64,000 nt of DNA from Dermatemys mawii (Eukaryota > Chordata > Testudines > Dermatemydidae), in the NCBI GenBank assembly GCA_007922305.1, contig ML677334.1:18278969-18342968 (forward strand), given 5' to 3'. The position numbers and the translations under genes are program-made. Below, piece after piece: positions 1 through 11,914 of this stretch. The notes below the pieces were generated by a model. It was not told where the DNA came from. It made no database searches and saw nothing but the letters and a program-made list of their open reading frames with translations. Each line of letters begins with the position of its first letter. Position 1 is the stretch's first letter.

Positions 1-1330
1 TCCCCCCAGCCCTGACATTTTAAGGGGTTCGGTATCCAAAACAAGCACATATATTTTGGCCACAGTCTGAATCTCAAGTTATCCCCACACACTTAGTATG
101 TAATGGGTCACTCATATGCTGTAATGACAGTGTATACTGCATGCTTTTATTGTTTGCTTACCCCTTTTATTACAAGTAATGTATTTTAATATTATTCCAA
201 TAGCTTATAAAGTGACTTGTTTCACAAAAACATTGAGCACCTGAAAAAAAATATTAAAAGTTAAAATAGTATAATGGGCCTAGCTACCAACACTAAGCCT
301 ATATCTTTCACAAGCTAAGATGAATAGAGGGAATAGTAGATCAGTTATATTTTGAAAATGAATCTATTCAAAAGGTTAAATTAACACAGAAGAAAAGAGT
401 TTTGTTCATTCTTTCCCATGAATTAATAAAAACAGAACATGCAAAGAGAGAATGAGGACAGTGGATTCATTCATTCCTCCACCCTTCTCCAATTTTTTGG
501 GAAGAATGTGACCTGTAAAATAAACTAAAAAAGCCTATCACAACTTCCTATAGCCCAGTATTCTGAGGCTTAAACTCATGGAACCAAGAGCTTACAGGTC
601 ATTGCACATATGTAATAATACAATCTTGAAAAAGTTGAGATTATGTTCCCCTGAAAAGGTTCAAGACCAAACACATACAAATACACAAATAACCAAGAAA
701 CAGATTTCTACTTCAAAGAAGAAAGATAACAGCTTCACCCATGTATAAACACAATTAATTATGTAACAAAATAATTGGGCTAACTGTGCAATTACTTGTA
801 AACTGTCCCTAAAGAGATGTTAGCTACTCTTGCCAGGAGTACACCTGACAAATTTAATATTTCCATCACATCATTCATACCTTACATAAAGAATGGTGCC
901 TGACAGCATTAATACAATGTGGTGAGGTAATGAAATTACTGTTATCTCAAGGGGACTCTGTCTGGCCAGTCAGTGATTCCTGTCTATCAACATTGTTCAG
1001 AGGAAACCATCTCTAACAGTGTAATTCCATTTACATAGGACATTGCAATCAAGCTATAAAATAAAATCCCAGAAAAAGAGACACTCCTAGTACGTCTGGA
1101 TATACCATTGCTAGTATATTTATTTTATTATGCCTGTTTGTGCATTTATTTATATCAATATTATTGTACAATGGATTTTCCAGAATTAGGCTAAAAAATA
1201 AAACCCTATGAATCCAGTAGTAAAGCAATGATACTAAAAGGACCCTGAATTTAACAATGAATGACAAGATAGGTTCATATACTAAGGAAAGAGGAATGGT
1301 TTCCTGTACAGCACTTGTATTGCTGACACT

Positions 1331-1806
1331 GGGGGTATATCTTCACTGCATAGTTAATCAAAATGGTCGACACCCGGCTTAGCCTAACCCAGGTGTGAGA
1401 GTCCCCACTACAAAGGTCTACTTGGGTTACTGTGTCTTCATTGCCTCTCGCTCACCGATACGCATCTGCATATTCCATGACTCTGAGCACAGATGATCTA
1501 GGATTCTTTCCCAGTCAACTGTGTCAACTTGCAGGGGAACCTGTTTGTCTTTTAATGGGAACTGTGGGAAGGTCAGTGGAGGATCAGCATTTGAGTGATT
1601 TTCCCTGCATCCTCAGTGAAAAGCGGGCAGGTCCCAGCTCGAGTTAATCTGTAGCCTAGGCTCTAACCTATACCACCAATCAGGTCAGCTAGCTTGGGTT
1701 TAAAGCACTGCCAAAACACAGACAAAAGGTTTTTCTGTGGGCATGGTAAAGGGGTGTGGGCTAAACATCACAGTAAGAGCTTTGGTTAAATAAGCAGTGA
1801 ACCCCT
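1331..1806. mobile_element. Possible MITE with imperfect inverted ends
   Basis: The left end reads CTTCACTGCATAGTTAA near 1340. The reverse complement of the right end reads GTTCACTGCTTATTTAA near 1790-1806, so the ends are imperfect inverted repeats of about 17 bases. There is no coding capacity beyond short chance frames. No target duplication was established and the outer borders are approximate. Confidence 0.4.
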
Positions 1807-1927
1807 AGCAGTTTAAAATATCTTTACCTCAGCTGCTTCACACACACATACCCCTCATTCATTCAGATGAACAAACATAAACAAAACCAAACAATCGGGC
1901 TATAAACCAATCAAGCTATTTCCACTA

Positions 1928-2218
1928 CAGGGGTCAGCACCCTTCAGAAGTGGTGTGTGGGTCTTCATGTATTCACTCTAATTTAAGATTTCGCGTGCCA
2001 CTCATACATTTTAACATTTTTATAAGGTCTCTTTCTATATATAAACTAAACTATTGTATGTAAAGAAGGTTTTTAAAATGTTTAAGAAGATTCATTTAAA
2101 ATTAAATTAAACTGCAGAGCCCCCCTGGACCAGTGGCAGGACCCGGGCAGTGCGAGTGCCACTGAAAATCAGTTTGTGTGCCACCTTCGGCACGTGTGCG
2201 ATAGGTTGCCTACCCCTG
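1928..2218. mobile_element. hAT-type MITE (CAGGGGT...ACCCCTG)
   Basis: The element begins CAGGGGTCAGCACCC and ends GGTTGCCTACCCCTG, an inverted pair of the form hAT elements use. The interior is AT-rich on the left and GC-rich on the right. CACTA occurs just outside both ends but not in register as a clean 8-bp duplication. It looks like a high-copy reptile family. Confidence 0.65.
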
Positions 2219-2289
2219 CACTAGAGAGAGAGAAGAAAGGCAAGGTTAGTTTTTTTTTTATTCCTAAATACTTGGAAAATACAGTAGTG

Positions 2290-2815
2290 TTGAAGGCCAT
2301 ATCATCGTCCCTACCTCTCTCCGCTCTACCTATCACCTCTCATTCACTAATGAGATCCTGACTCGTGTCTCTGATAGGTCCAGGAAGCCAACCTCCATCA
2401 CCTACCTACTTGTCAAATTTTCAAATAAGCACCTTCCTGTTCTCTCCAATGCTGCCCCTCATGCTTGGGAGCAGCTCCCTGTAAACAACCACAAAACAAA
2501 TGCATTATCCTCCTTCAAGTCTCTCCTTAAATCTCATCTTTTCCAAGATGCTTACAAAAAAAACAAAAATGGACAACGGTAAGGTTGCTGTTCAGAGACC
2601 ACCACCTATCTTCCTGACCAATATTGTTACATTGGTCAAAAGAACACTCCCCTCTTTGTCTGTATCCATGTCTTATATTTGGAATTTAGACATTAGCTGT
2701 TTTGGGTTAGGGACCATCATTTTTGTTGTGTTTGTACAGCACCTAGCACACTGAGGTCCTGGACCATGACTAGGACTCCTGTGTGCTATAGTAATACAAA
2801 TAAATAAAATAATCA
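2290..2815 (+). repeat. 3' end of an old non-LTR retrotransposon
   Basis: The segment contains a decayed reading frame with leucine- and serine-rich text typical of the very C-terminus of L2/L3-like reverse transcriptase proteins. This is followed by the stretch around 2733 that reads TTGTACAGCACCTAGCACA and by an AATAAATAAAATAATCATAATAA tail. That arrangement recurs at LINE 3' ends in amniote genomes. The clade assignment is tentative. Confidence 0.45.
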
Positions 2816-4080
2816 TAATAAAGTAGCAGTATCTAGATAGTCATCCTATAGCTGCCTCATATTTTTTTTGCCAGCTCTCTAATGTGTGCTGCTTTCAATC
2901 CCTTTGAACTACCAGCCTTTGCATTCCTGTTGCTAACTCTATTACACCTCTTTCAGCTTTGGTTTGTAGCTCGAGTATCTCCATAAAGGCATCTAACTAT
3001 GGAAGAAATTAACAGTGTAGTTATAAACTGGTTTATTTTTGTCACTGCATCATTTATTTTACTGATGTATGCCAGATGCCGTACAAGTTTGATGTGAGCA
3101 GGATGGAATACATGATGTAAAACCCTGACATGCTTCCACCAGGAGCAGATGATCTTCATAAAAAGGATAAAATCACAAATGATGCTACACAGTCATAAGA
3201 TCATTCAGTGAACTGTGAAAAACCTGGTGAAATAAATATTTCAAAATCAAAGTTAGGAACTACAATGCTTATTTTCAGTCAAACTTTTTGTACAGTACAG
3301 TTCTTGTGGTATGGTGCTTACAGAGACAACAGTGGGAGAAAAAAATTCGTTTATGAAAATTGTGGTCTTCGTAAAATTATATATCTACGTTAAATTTTAA
3401 TAATTTATTCAGAATCTAATATTTTGATATTTAAAAATGCAAACATAGGCCTTCAAAATATATGTGACTATGTAAATGGATACAGAGTTGTTTTGCTGAA
3501 TCTGCATGAAACGCTAACTGAATGAGATGTGGAAATCCTCCCTTGCTCGTGTTACTGGGGTGTTGTTAACATTGCTGATTAATCATCATAGATTGTGACC
3601 ACTGACTCCTGGAACCTGTGCAACTCTTGTTGCTGTAAATCAGCCAGTCCAGCTGTAATGCTATACTCAAATAGCTCTGCAACTCACTACAGACGACACT
3701 GTGAAGTAAAGGAAGAAGCAGATTAACATCTGGAGTAACAAAACAATGGGAATTTAAAATTTCTGTTTTAAACTCCTACTATTCTATTTCATAGACCATT
3801 ATGGTGTGAAAGTAGGGGGAAAGTACTTTTAGCAGTCAACAAGACCCCAGAAGCATCTCTATATTATTCTCTCTAAAGAGTGAGAGAACACTAGGACATA
3901 AATGAAACTCTATAAAATGGTCTGCCAGATAATGGTATAATCCTGGACTTTCAAATTCTAAAAATTACATTTGCCTTTTAATTTCCCATTAATCAGTGAC
4001 CCTGATGCAGCATATTCATGTATTCAGTAGTAAATGCCTCAGGAGACTTATGAATATTCCTGGGATAGCTAATATTAGTA

Positions 4081-4202
4081 GAGTGAACAGATGGAAAGTG
4101 TAAAAAAAAAATCGGGATGGGGTGGGAGGTAATAGGTGCCTGTATGAGTAAAAGCCACCAAAATCGGAACTGTCCCTATAAAATTGGGACATCTGGTCAC
4201 CC
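4081..4202. mobile_element. Short MITE with TA target duplication
   Basis: The element starts GAGTGAACAGATGG and ends CATCTGGTCACCC, an imperfect inverted pair of about 13 bases. TA flanks both sides (4079-4080 and 4203-4204). The interior holds a paired CGGGA/TGGGAC motif. A TA duplication suggests a Tc1/mariner-type mobiliser, but two bases are weak evidence. Confidence 0.55.
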
Positions 4203-6849
4203 TAAAGATAAGAGACAGAAAAATGTGCAGGCACGTTAAACAACCTGCTGACAACACACTAATCAGAAAGAGACAATTAAGACAGTTGGGCTACATATTT
4301 GATATTTTGTATGCAAACTAGTATAAGAGTTAAGGTCAACTGGAGGCCAGGAGGAAGAAAAACAACTCCTCTGGCCAACACAAAAACAGAACTGAGAAAC
4401 TCCAGTTGAAGATGGATCTAGCTGTTTTTAGCCTGAAGGATAGTAGACAGGCTGTGGGACGCTTGAGGGTGGAAGAAGATTAATGGGGGAGTGGAGCAAG
4501 ATCCTTGCATGATAGAAAATGCATTTTTTTAAGATCTCATTTAGTATTGCAAAGGTCATGTGTTGGCTGGCTCATTAGCTAAAATGGCTATACCACTTAA
4601 TGAACCAATCCTTGCTCACTATAAAATGAAGTAGTAAGCAAATTGCATGTGTATAAAGTTATAGTGGGGATACATTATCTAATACATTATCTCTTTAGTT
4701 CCTTCTCAACCTTACCTTTTTCTGTATTTTATTGTAAATACAATTGCATCACATTTCTCTGTGCTGGGCCAAAGCAATTCCCAGTGAGCTTTTCCTGTAA
4801 AAATTAAAAGCTGCTTCAAGTGCTATTGAAACTGGAAAACAGCAGGAAGCCTGATTTGTAAGAGGGATTGTTTCATCCCCCTGTTAAAGGCTTTGATTCA
4901 ATGTTAACTTTTAAAACACCGCTTAAGGGTGAGCTTTATGAACAATGTATTAAATAAAATGGATATTGACTGACATTTTTAACAGTGGTTTATGCACATT
5001 ATAACCCTCTCACTCATTTTTTTAACCCAAGAAGTAATCCTTTCAAGAGTTACACTTTCAAGAGTAACTTTTATCAGTATATTGCAACAATTTTTAGTTA
5101 AGCCTTTTTATCTCTCAGGGCAATATGAGAGTCTCCACAAATAGATACACAGATGTTCTCAACACCTGGAAAATAGTGAAGAACTGCCAACCAACTTCCG
5201 CAAAGACAGCAGGATAAAGTTGAGCCTGTTGGCCAGCTTACACAGAGCCAGCACACAGAGGCAAGCTAAAGTCTGGGTCCCCCCATATTTTAACAGGATG
5301 AAGAAGAGGCCACACAAACAGAATACTGGCTCTTTTTCCAGAGACAGCTGACAATGGGGAAGCACCCTCCCCTCCACCGAGAACACAATGAAGAGGTCAC
5401 CAGCTGACTCCCCTGATAAACTAATCCATTTGCATCCCAAAGCCTTCAGATAAATGGGGTTGGAGTGTAAATTTTTATTGCACTGTAAAATGAGGCAAAT
5501 AGAAGAGGAACAGTTCCTGCATTAATAACGCTTCTCTTTACTACAGTAGCCCCTTTCTCTCTCCTGTTTCTTTCTGACACCCCAGAATTCTTCACACCAG
5601 CTGTCACAGTGCATTATGGGAAGTACCATCTGTACTGGCATTTCCTGAATTAAGAACCACCACAAGATCCACTTTGTTAATACTAGGATGCTTCAAAGAT
5701 GGCACTAGGGGTTCTGGTACCTCCGGGGACACAATCTCAGATTAAAAGGATAGAAAAAAGTCCCCCTCTTTTCTCTGCCCCAACTGTCAATTTTGCAAGC
5801 ATACCTTACTACACCAGTTTTGAAAGAACATCAGACAAAAGGGAGACAAGGCAGTTTTACATCCTCAGCTGTCAGAGCAAGAGTAAAGACAGAATAAATG
5901 TGTCTGTGTATTTGGCATTTCTTTGAAGTTCCCAGATTACTTCAAAGATGCACTCCACATTGTAAAATCCCCATTTTCTTTTTTGTAACCATGGCAAATA
6001 ATGCATAATTCTGCAGAAAGACTTGCCTTGTATGATCTAACATTTTCTAGGTTAAAAACCTGGCATATATTTAAGAGTGTTACATTTTAAACTAAAACTG
6101 AAAACCAAAGACAGGGCTAGATTTTCAGTGTGGTGCATGGTAAGGTATGGACACAATTCTCATTGAACTATAGTTGTGGATTGAACCCTGCATGCACTAC
6201 ACTAAAGGTATAACTATGGTTTAAAAAAAATTAAAAGAAAGATCTCTTTGGTATAACTAGGTTTAAGATTCCAACAAATTCAGGTATCTGAATATTGTCA
6301 TATTAGACATGTGATTACTCTTAAATGGTACAAAATGTCTGAGCTATTTCCCAATGAAGAATCCTATTTACTAAAGTCATATTACTGCAGGCTTTAAACA
6401 AGAAATGTGGCTACTGAAAAGCAAGTGGCAATTAAAATTCACCTAAACTTCTGTTCTTTGTATTCAATTCCTAAATTGCCTCACAATCAGATAGAGGGAG
6501 TAGTAATCAGAAAGCTAATTGCTGGAAACAGGATTTTTCCTGAAAATATAGTCTACAAACAGGCATATGCGCAGACAGTCCTATGCTTTTGGTAAGTTAA
6601 TATCTTTTTAACCTCTCGCACGTGTCAGAATAATAAAGTTACATTTATTAAGAAAGTTTTGGTGTGGCACTTGATCTTCATTTCACTATCTTAGTCTTCC
6701 TGCTGCGCCTTTTATGATTGTTTTCCCAGCCAGAGATGCCAACTTTTGTGAGTATTTTTGCAACAGTGGCATCTGGTTCCTTAGCACACTCCTATAGCTA
6801 TTGTGCCAGCTTTGCTCTTCTGCAGTTGCCTCAGGGTTCATCAAATGGT

Positions 6850-7023
6850 CAGACTGCTGAGATAGTTTGACAAGGTGGGTTAAGTCAGGGGGACAAAGCT
6901 TTTCTTCAGGGCTCTTGAAAGCCTGTCTCTCTTACCAACAGAAGTTGGTCCAATAAAGATATTACCTCACCCACCCTGTGTCTCTAATATCCTGGAATTG
7001 ACATGGCTACAATCACACTGTAA
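6850..7023. repeat. Penelope-like terminal fragment
   Basis: The segment contains CAGAAGTTGGTCCAATAAAG followed by ATATTACCTCACCCACC. The same wording, inverted, appears in the foldback at 27982-28158. I interpret both as terminal-repeat pieces of a turtle Penelope-like retroelement family. No border duplication was identified. Confidence 0.4.
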
Positions 7024-7115
7024 GGAGATAAGACTGTTTCCCTGGACATCAATTTTTACCTGCTAGCATATCCTGGGATTCATTTTACTATTTGTCCTCT
7101 CTTACTCTTCCTTCC

Positions 7116-7141
7116 TTTTTTTTTTTTTTTTTTTTTTTTTT
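7116..7141. repeat. Poly-T run
   Basis: An uninterrupted run of 26 T residues, read on the plus strand. On the gene's sense strand it is poly-A. No retroelement body was recognised beside it. Confidence 0.9.
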
Positions 7142-8102
7142 AGTATCTGGCACCTTGTTACCTAGCTTTCTTATGTGCAAAAGTCAAAAGGTCAGAATTT
7201 GGAAGCATGTGCATAATAGGAAAGTCTCCTGTTTTGCTAAGCAAACAGCTTTTGAAGAGTTTTCTTCTGGGGTGGGAGAGATAAGGAAAAAAACCCTACC
7301 TAACAAAATGGATCTTTTCTTCATGTGACCTTCTAGAAGTCTGAAAAAATAATCAAAGGGATTTTCCAGTGGCATGAGCCACACAATGACTTTACATACA
7401 AATAAGAGACTATCAATAACATGATTCATTCTTGTGGAAGCAGATCATGATCTTGTTCAGTCCGCAGTAGACTTGTAATTGGAAAGTAAGTACTTCCTGA
7501 GTTTCACCCCTGTAACGGTCTCATAACTAGACTCAAGGTATGATTTGTTCAGATTTGATCTTCTGTAAAGGTGTCTGCCAGACTTTCAGCTGTGAACAAT
7601 ATTGTATCACTTGGAGCCAGATGCTTCCCTATAATAGCCAGGGCTACCTGAGAGTTCTAACTCACCTCAATCTGGGCACGCAGACACCACTCAATTTATG
7701 ATGGCAGTGCAGAGTGGTCACATCTGTTCTCCACAACATCTGACCACTGAATCAAACAAAAAAAGTGGATTTGGGATCCACATGCAAGAAGGCAGAGTTA
7801 CATTCTTCATGCTAGCCACAATTTTCTTAGACAATATACTACTTGTGGAAATTAAAAGACGTTTGCTTCAGTTTAATGTAATCTCTCTCTATTGCCAGAA
7901 GTTAATGTAAATAGGTGTAAATTTCATTGAGTTTGGACTCAGTGTCAACATTAAGTGATTAAAGGGTCTTAAAGCTCTCAACATTTTCATACTATTATAT
8001 TCAGCAACACATAATATATATAAGACTCTAGCTTTTGAAGCATGAAATATGGAGTTGACATACAAATTTCCCAGGGCACTTGGTAACTAAGTATTTGGAA
8101 AG

Positions 8103-8290
8103 CAGAGCTGGTTGGAAAAGAGGTTTCTTTTTCCATAAAAAGTTTGACAAAAATAAAACAAAACAAGTTTTCGTTAAGAATTCAAAATTTTCAGATGCTT
8201 CCTTTAAATTTTTCAATTTGTCGAAAACTAAATTTTCTGTCAGTTTCAAAAGAAAATTTTTGACTAGCCCAACTGGAAATACAGAATTTC
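8103..8290. mobile_element. AT-rich MITE-like palindromic repeat
   Basis: The left side reads GAGCTGGTTGGAAAAG and the right side TTTTTGACTAGCCCAACT, a loose inverted pair around a T/A-rich interior with many TTTTC and GAAAA runs. The two overlapping reading frames here on opposite strands follow from this palindromic composition. Similar repeats occur in turtle and crocodilian genomes. Borders are approximate. Confidence 0.4.
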
Positions 8291-8560
8291 TTAAGCAGAA
8301 ATTTCTGATTCAGATCTGTTCCACAATTTCTGAAAATTCAGTTATATGGAACAACTTCAAAAAGATTTCAAATCCATGTTCTTTGTAGTATGGGCCTAAT
8401 ATAAACACCCACCAAATTACATCCTTTAAAAGTGATTTTAAATCATTTTAAAAGGGACTTATTAAAGAACTTCCTATGCAGACTTTTAGCTTGCTTAAAA
8501 TATAATTTAAAATGAATACTATTCTAACAATGGAATAATATTAACATTTTGGATTTCTAC

Positions 8561-8645
8561 AATATCTTTCAGAGGCTCTCAAAGCACTTTACAAACATTA
8601 GTCATTAATGCTTCACAAAAGCCCTGTAAATTATATGGAAATAAA
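8561..8645 (+). repeat. Ancient SINE/LINE core fragment
   Basis: The motif GGCTCTCAAAGCACTTTAC followed by AAACATTAGTCATTAATGC is the wording of a widespread old amniote interspersed repeat core. It is truncated on both sides. Confidence 0.4.
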
Positions 8646-9096
8646 TTATTTAATTGGTGTGCGTTCTTTTTCTGTATTGCAATTTTCGGATTTCTAGCAT
8701 CAGAAAAAAGTGCAATTAACGCAATTGTACAAATTCATCACCCATCACTGAATATTGGGGGAAGGGAATTATTCTTACCTTAATGAGAAGGACAGTTATG
8801 CCTGGAGGGAACGCAAACACAGAACGCTGCTTATCTGCAACAGCAGACAAGAGCAATCATCTATTAGCACAATCTGGGTGTAAATCTTCTATTAACTCCC
8901 TACTTATATCTTCAAATACTGTACATTTACAATGAATTTTGAGTCATTGGGATGCAGCTGTACTGTTTCCAATTACAACAAAATACAACATACCAATAAT
9001 TTCTTACACCAAATGCATTGGGACACAGTTGTCTGTGGGACAAAATAGAGGTCAAACGGCCCCAGCTTTGCTATTGCTACCTCTAATCCTATAGAC

Positions 9097-9341
9097 CAGG
9101 GGTCTTCAAACTTTTCCCCCTGCGGCCCCTTTCCGTGGAGGGAAAAATCTGGCAGCCCCCGGGGGATATGTCCACTGAAATGCCGCCGCAGAAAGTGGAA
9201 GTTTTCACTGTCCACAGTGGCATTTCAACGGGACTAAAATAGCCCGCCCGGGAGTTTGGCCATTTCCCGGGTGAGCTCGATGGTGGCACCAGGGGCTCAC
9301 GCACCGCCGGAGGTGCGCACACCCCAGTTTGAAGACCACTG
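9097..9341. mobile_element. hAT-type MITE with perfect 8-bp target duplication
   Basis: The element begins CAGGGGTCTTCAAACTTTT and ends CAGTTTGAAGACCACTG, so the termini are inverted repeats. It is flanked by identical CTATAGAC octamers at 9089-9096 and 9342-9349. An 8-bp duplication plus CAG...CTG ends is diagnostic of hAT transposition. The 245-bp body is GC-rich compared with the surrounding intron and has no transposase, so it was moved in trans. The exact duplication suggests a fairly young insertion. Confidence 0.9.
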
Positions 9342-10357
9342 CTATAGACCAGGATGCACAGAGATTTGGGGGGCTTAGGGCAAAATCTGAAACCAAGGCA
9401 CCTCACCTTACTCACCCTAAAACTGCCTGCCCCACATTCACCCCATATTGACTGTGACACTGGCAAATCAGGTCATGCTAAAGTGTATTCAGGCCAATTC
9501 ATTTATGTATTAGCATAGATCAAAGTGATTGTTGAAGGTAGAAGAGTGTATTTGACTTCATAAAAGTCATAAAGACTTTATAAAACTAATGGGAAGTTAC
9601 TTGCGTTGTTTTCACTTGTCTGTATCCTTTTATAATGCAGCAGCAAATATTTACATTTTATGTGTATCCCTTTGACTACATAACCCACCAGAGAAGCCTT
9701 GTGGAATGCTAATGAAGGGCTTTAACAGAAAAATGCTAATTCCAAAATAGGTAGCCACTGTGTGTGATGACCAGAGGTCAAAAACTCAAAGTGCCTTCCT
9801 CACTCACTATAATTAAAGGAAAAGCTCATGTTAGTAGAAACCACAGTCCATTTTTTCCTGTCAGAAGGAGCTATAAATATGGATTCCAAGGAAAGATCCT
9901 TCATCTCTGGACTCTTACAGGAAAGTGTACAGACACAAAGCAGAAATCCCCAGAAACAATCTGGGTACTCTGAAAAGGCTTCTGGGGAACTGGCAGTTTA
10001 TTAGGTCACTGCCATCATTTGGAATTGCAAACTTATTTAACTGCACATATATTTTACCTGTTTTAACCTCACAATAACTGCTCTTGAAACTGAGAGCAAC
10101 CTGACGTGGTATGACTTTTAGTTAAGTGACCATTATCACAAAGTTCCATTCGTCTGGGTGGCAAGGTAGATTAGAGAGTCTAAGGGGACCATGTGTGACT
10201 CCGTGATGAGATTGGTATAGTGATCCAGGAGTTCACACTTGTTACTGGTGAAATCTAAATTATAGAACATACCACCAGCTTGGGCTATCTGCCATGTCTT
10301 CTGAGAGGTAGGCACTCACAGCAAGACAGTGGAGGTTTCTGTCCTGCAGGACTGGGC

Positions 10358-10409
10358 CCAGGTCCCCTCTCTGAGCATTGGGACCAGGTCCCCTCTCTGA
10401 GCATTGGGA
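10358..10409. repeat. Perfect 26-bp tandem duplication
   Basis: The 26-base unit beginning CCAGGTCCCCTCTCTGAGCA occurs twice head to tail with no mismatches, at 10358-10383 and 10384-10409. It is a small local duplication in intron sequence. Confidence 0.95.
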
Positions 10410-10593
10410 CCATGGTTGCCAAACCTGAGAGGTCCTGCAACCCTCTGTGCTAGGTCACAATGCCACTCACTCAAATGGGGGGCCTGGAACAAGTTCTGGT
10501 GTCAAGTTGACTGCCTAACAGTAATTTTTCAGGTGGAAGACTCTTGGAAATTTAGGGCTGTTATGAGAGCTGGGTAGTGATTCTGGTCAGGCT

Positions 10594-10596
<3 letters not shown>

Positions 10597-10635
<39 letters not shown>
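10597..10635. repeat. (CA)n microsatellite
   Basis: A pure CA dinucleotide run of 39 bases, likely length-polymorphic. Confidence 0.97.
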
Positions 10636-10637
<2 letters not shown>

Positions 10638-11091
10638 CTGGCCCTCAGAATTAAGTTGGAAAGATCATCAGACTGTCAATGAGTGCACTCATCTTCAGTA
10701 CCTCAGCAAGACAAGAATATTCATCTTTCATGTAGTAAAGATGAAAGATTAAAAAGACTCATACCACAAACTGTCATATGCTAGTCCAAAACCTTTCACT
10801 ATGCAGGATACTTGCATGCTAATTTGCATATTTATGGGATTTTGCTTGTTTATTTTTAATACACACAGGAGCCCTAGAAAGTCATAGATGATTAGAATTA
10901 TTACTGAATCAACTGAACCAGATACTATTAAAGAGAATCTCAAGAAATCAATCATTTGTTATGTTTAATGTTACTTGGGCAACAGACCGTACAATAAAAT
11001 TACTATGAGCTCATATTAAGTTTAAAGAAGATTTTTCCCAGCCACCCTCCAGAGAAACCTCACTGGTTTCTGGCTTACTCTCTGTGACAGG

Positions 11092-11401
11092 GTGAGAGGC
11101 TCAGCTATGCGGAGGACTTGGAGTAGAGCCACTACTCCTTGGGATCAAGAGGAACCAGATGAAGTAGTTTGGGCACCTGATAAGGATGTCCCCTTGGAAG
11201 CCGACCCAGATACTTTGGAGGGTTTATATCTCCTGGCTGGCCTGGGAATGCTGGGGAATCCCCCAGGAGGACCTGGAATCTGTTGCAGAAGAAAGGGAGG
11301 TCTGGTCCTCCCTACTCTTCATGCTGCTGCCACAACTCTCACCACAAAAAGTGGCAAAAAAGGAAAAAGAAGAAGAGGAAGAACATTTCATATTTGTTAA
11401 A
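11092..11401. repeat. Likely interspersed repeat cut by the plus-strand transposon
   Basis: This stretch is more GC-rich than its surroundings. It encodes a 102-residue open frame with coding-like text but no recognised domain. It ends at the TTA target duplication of the transposon at 11405, and I did not see it resume after 13934. It resembles repeat wording common in turtle assemblies, but the class is not determined. Confidence 0.3.
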
Positions 11402-11695
11402 TTACACTGCTCTACAGCCAAAATGCTTCTGAAATAAATGTAGTCAAACTTTACTAATTCTGGGTCACCGAGAATGAAAATGATGCTTAAAATTGTTGAT
11501 TGGTTCTAGTTTTAAAGATATGCTATTGGGTCAGTATATACGACCCTTGACATGGAAATGGTGGAGGATAAGTGAGTTATAAAGAGAAGGGATCTCAATT
11601 TAAACCAGAAATGACTAAAATACATCTTTGACTGGATCTATGAATAAATCTATGACTGGGTTTGGACAGTACTTGCTTTTTAGGCAAAACAATGA

Positions 11696-11777
11696 ATGAT
11701 GCAATCTGAAGCTGGTATTGCATCATACATGATATGAATTGCATCATGTTATTCCTAGAAGTCACGGATGATGCAAT
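11696..11777. promoter_or_regulatory. Subterminal array of four ATGATGCAAT motifs
   Basis: The 10-base motif ATGATGCAAT occurs at 11696-11705 (+), 11717-11726 (-), 11738-11747 (-) and 11768-11777 (+), in the leader between the left end and the transposase start. The first three are spaced exactly 21 bases apart, about two helical turns, and the fourth 30 bases on. CACTA elements carry subterminal repeats bound by an element-encoded protein, so these are candidate binding sites. Copy 2 has the same array. Confidence 0.6.
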
Positions 11778-11914
11778 CATAACGAAGCTTACATCACTCT
11801 GCTGAACAAATTGCCCTATATCAGCTCTAGAAATCATACAGTGTCGTGCTCTCTTATTTATCAGTGTTTGATTTTGCAAAGGGACACATTTCTGTTTAGC
11901 CAAAGTGAGCAGAG

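Noticed and set aside
2953..3159. 68-codon minus-strand open frame with coding-like text
   Set aside because: Too short, no domain, and outside the required PIGN phase.
5159..5440. 93-codon minus-strand open frame
   Set aside because: No recognised motif, no splice sites fitting PIGN, and no repeat match; likely chance.
8028..8388. Overlapping open frames on both strands
   Set aside because: Produced by the palindromic, AT-rich MITE-like repeat.
8779..8834. A 56-bp minus-strand segment bounded by AG and GT, looking like an exon
   Set aside because: In the phase required after PIGN exon 11 it meets a stop at once. The only open frame has no resemblance to PIGN.
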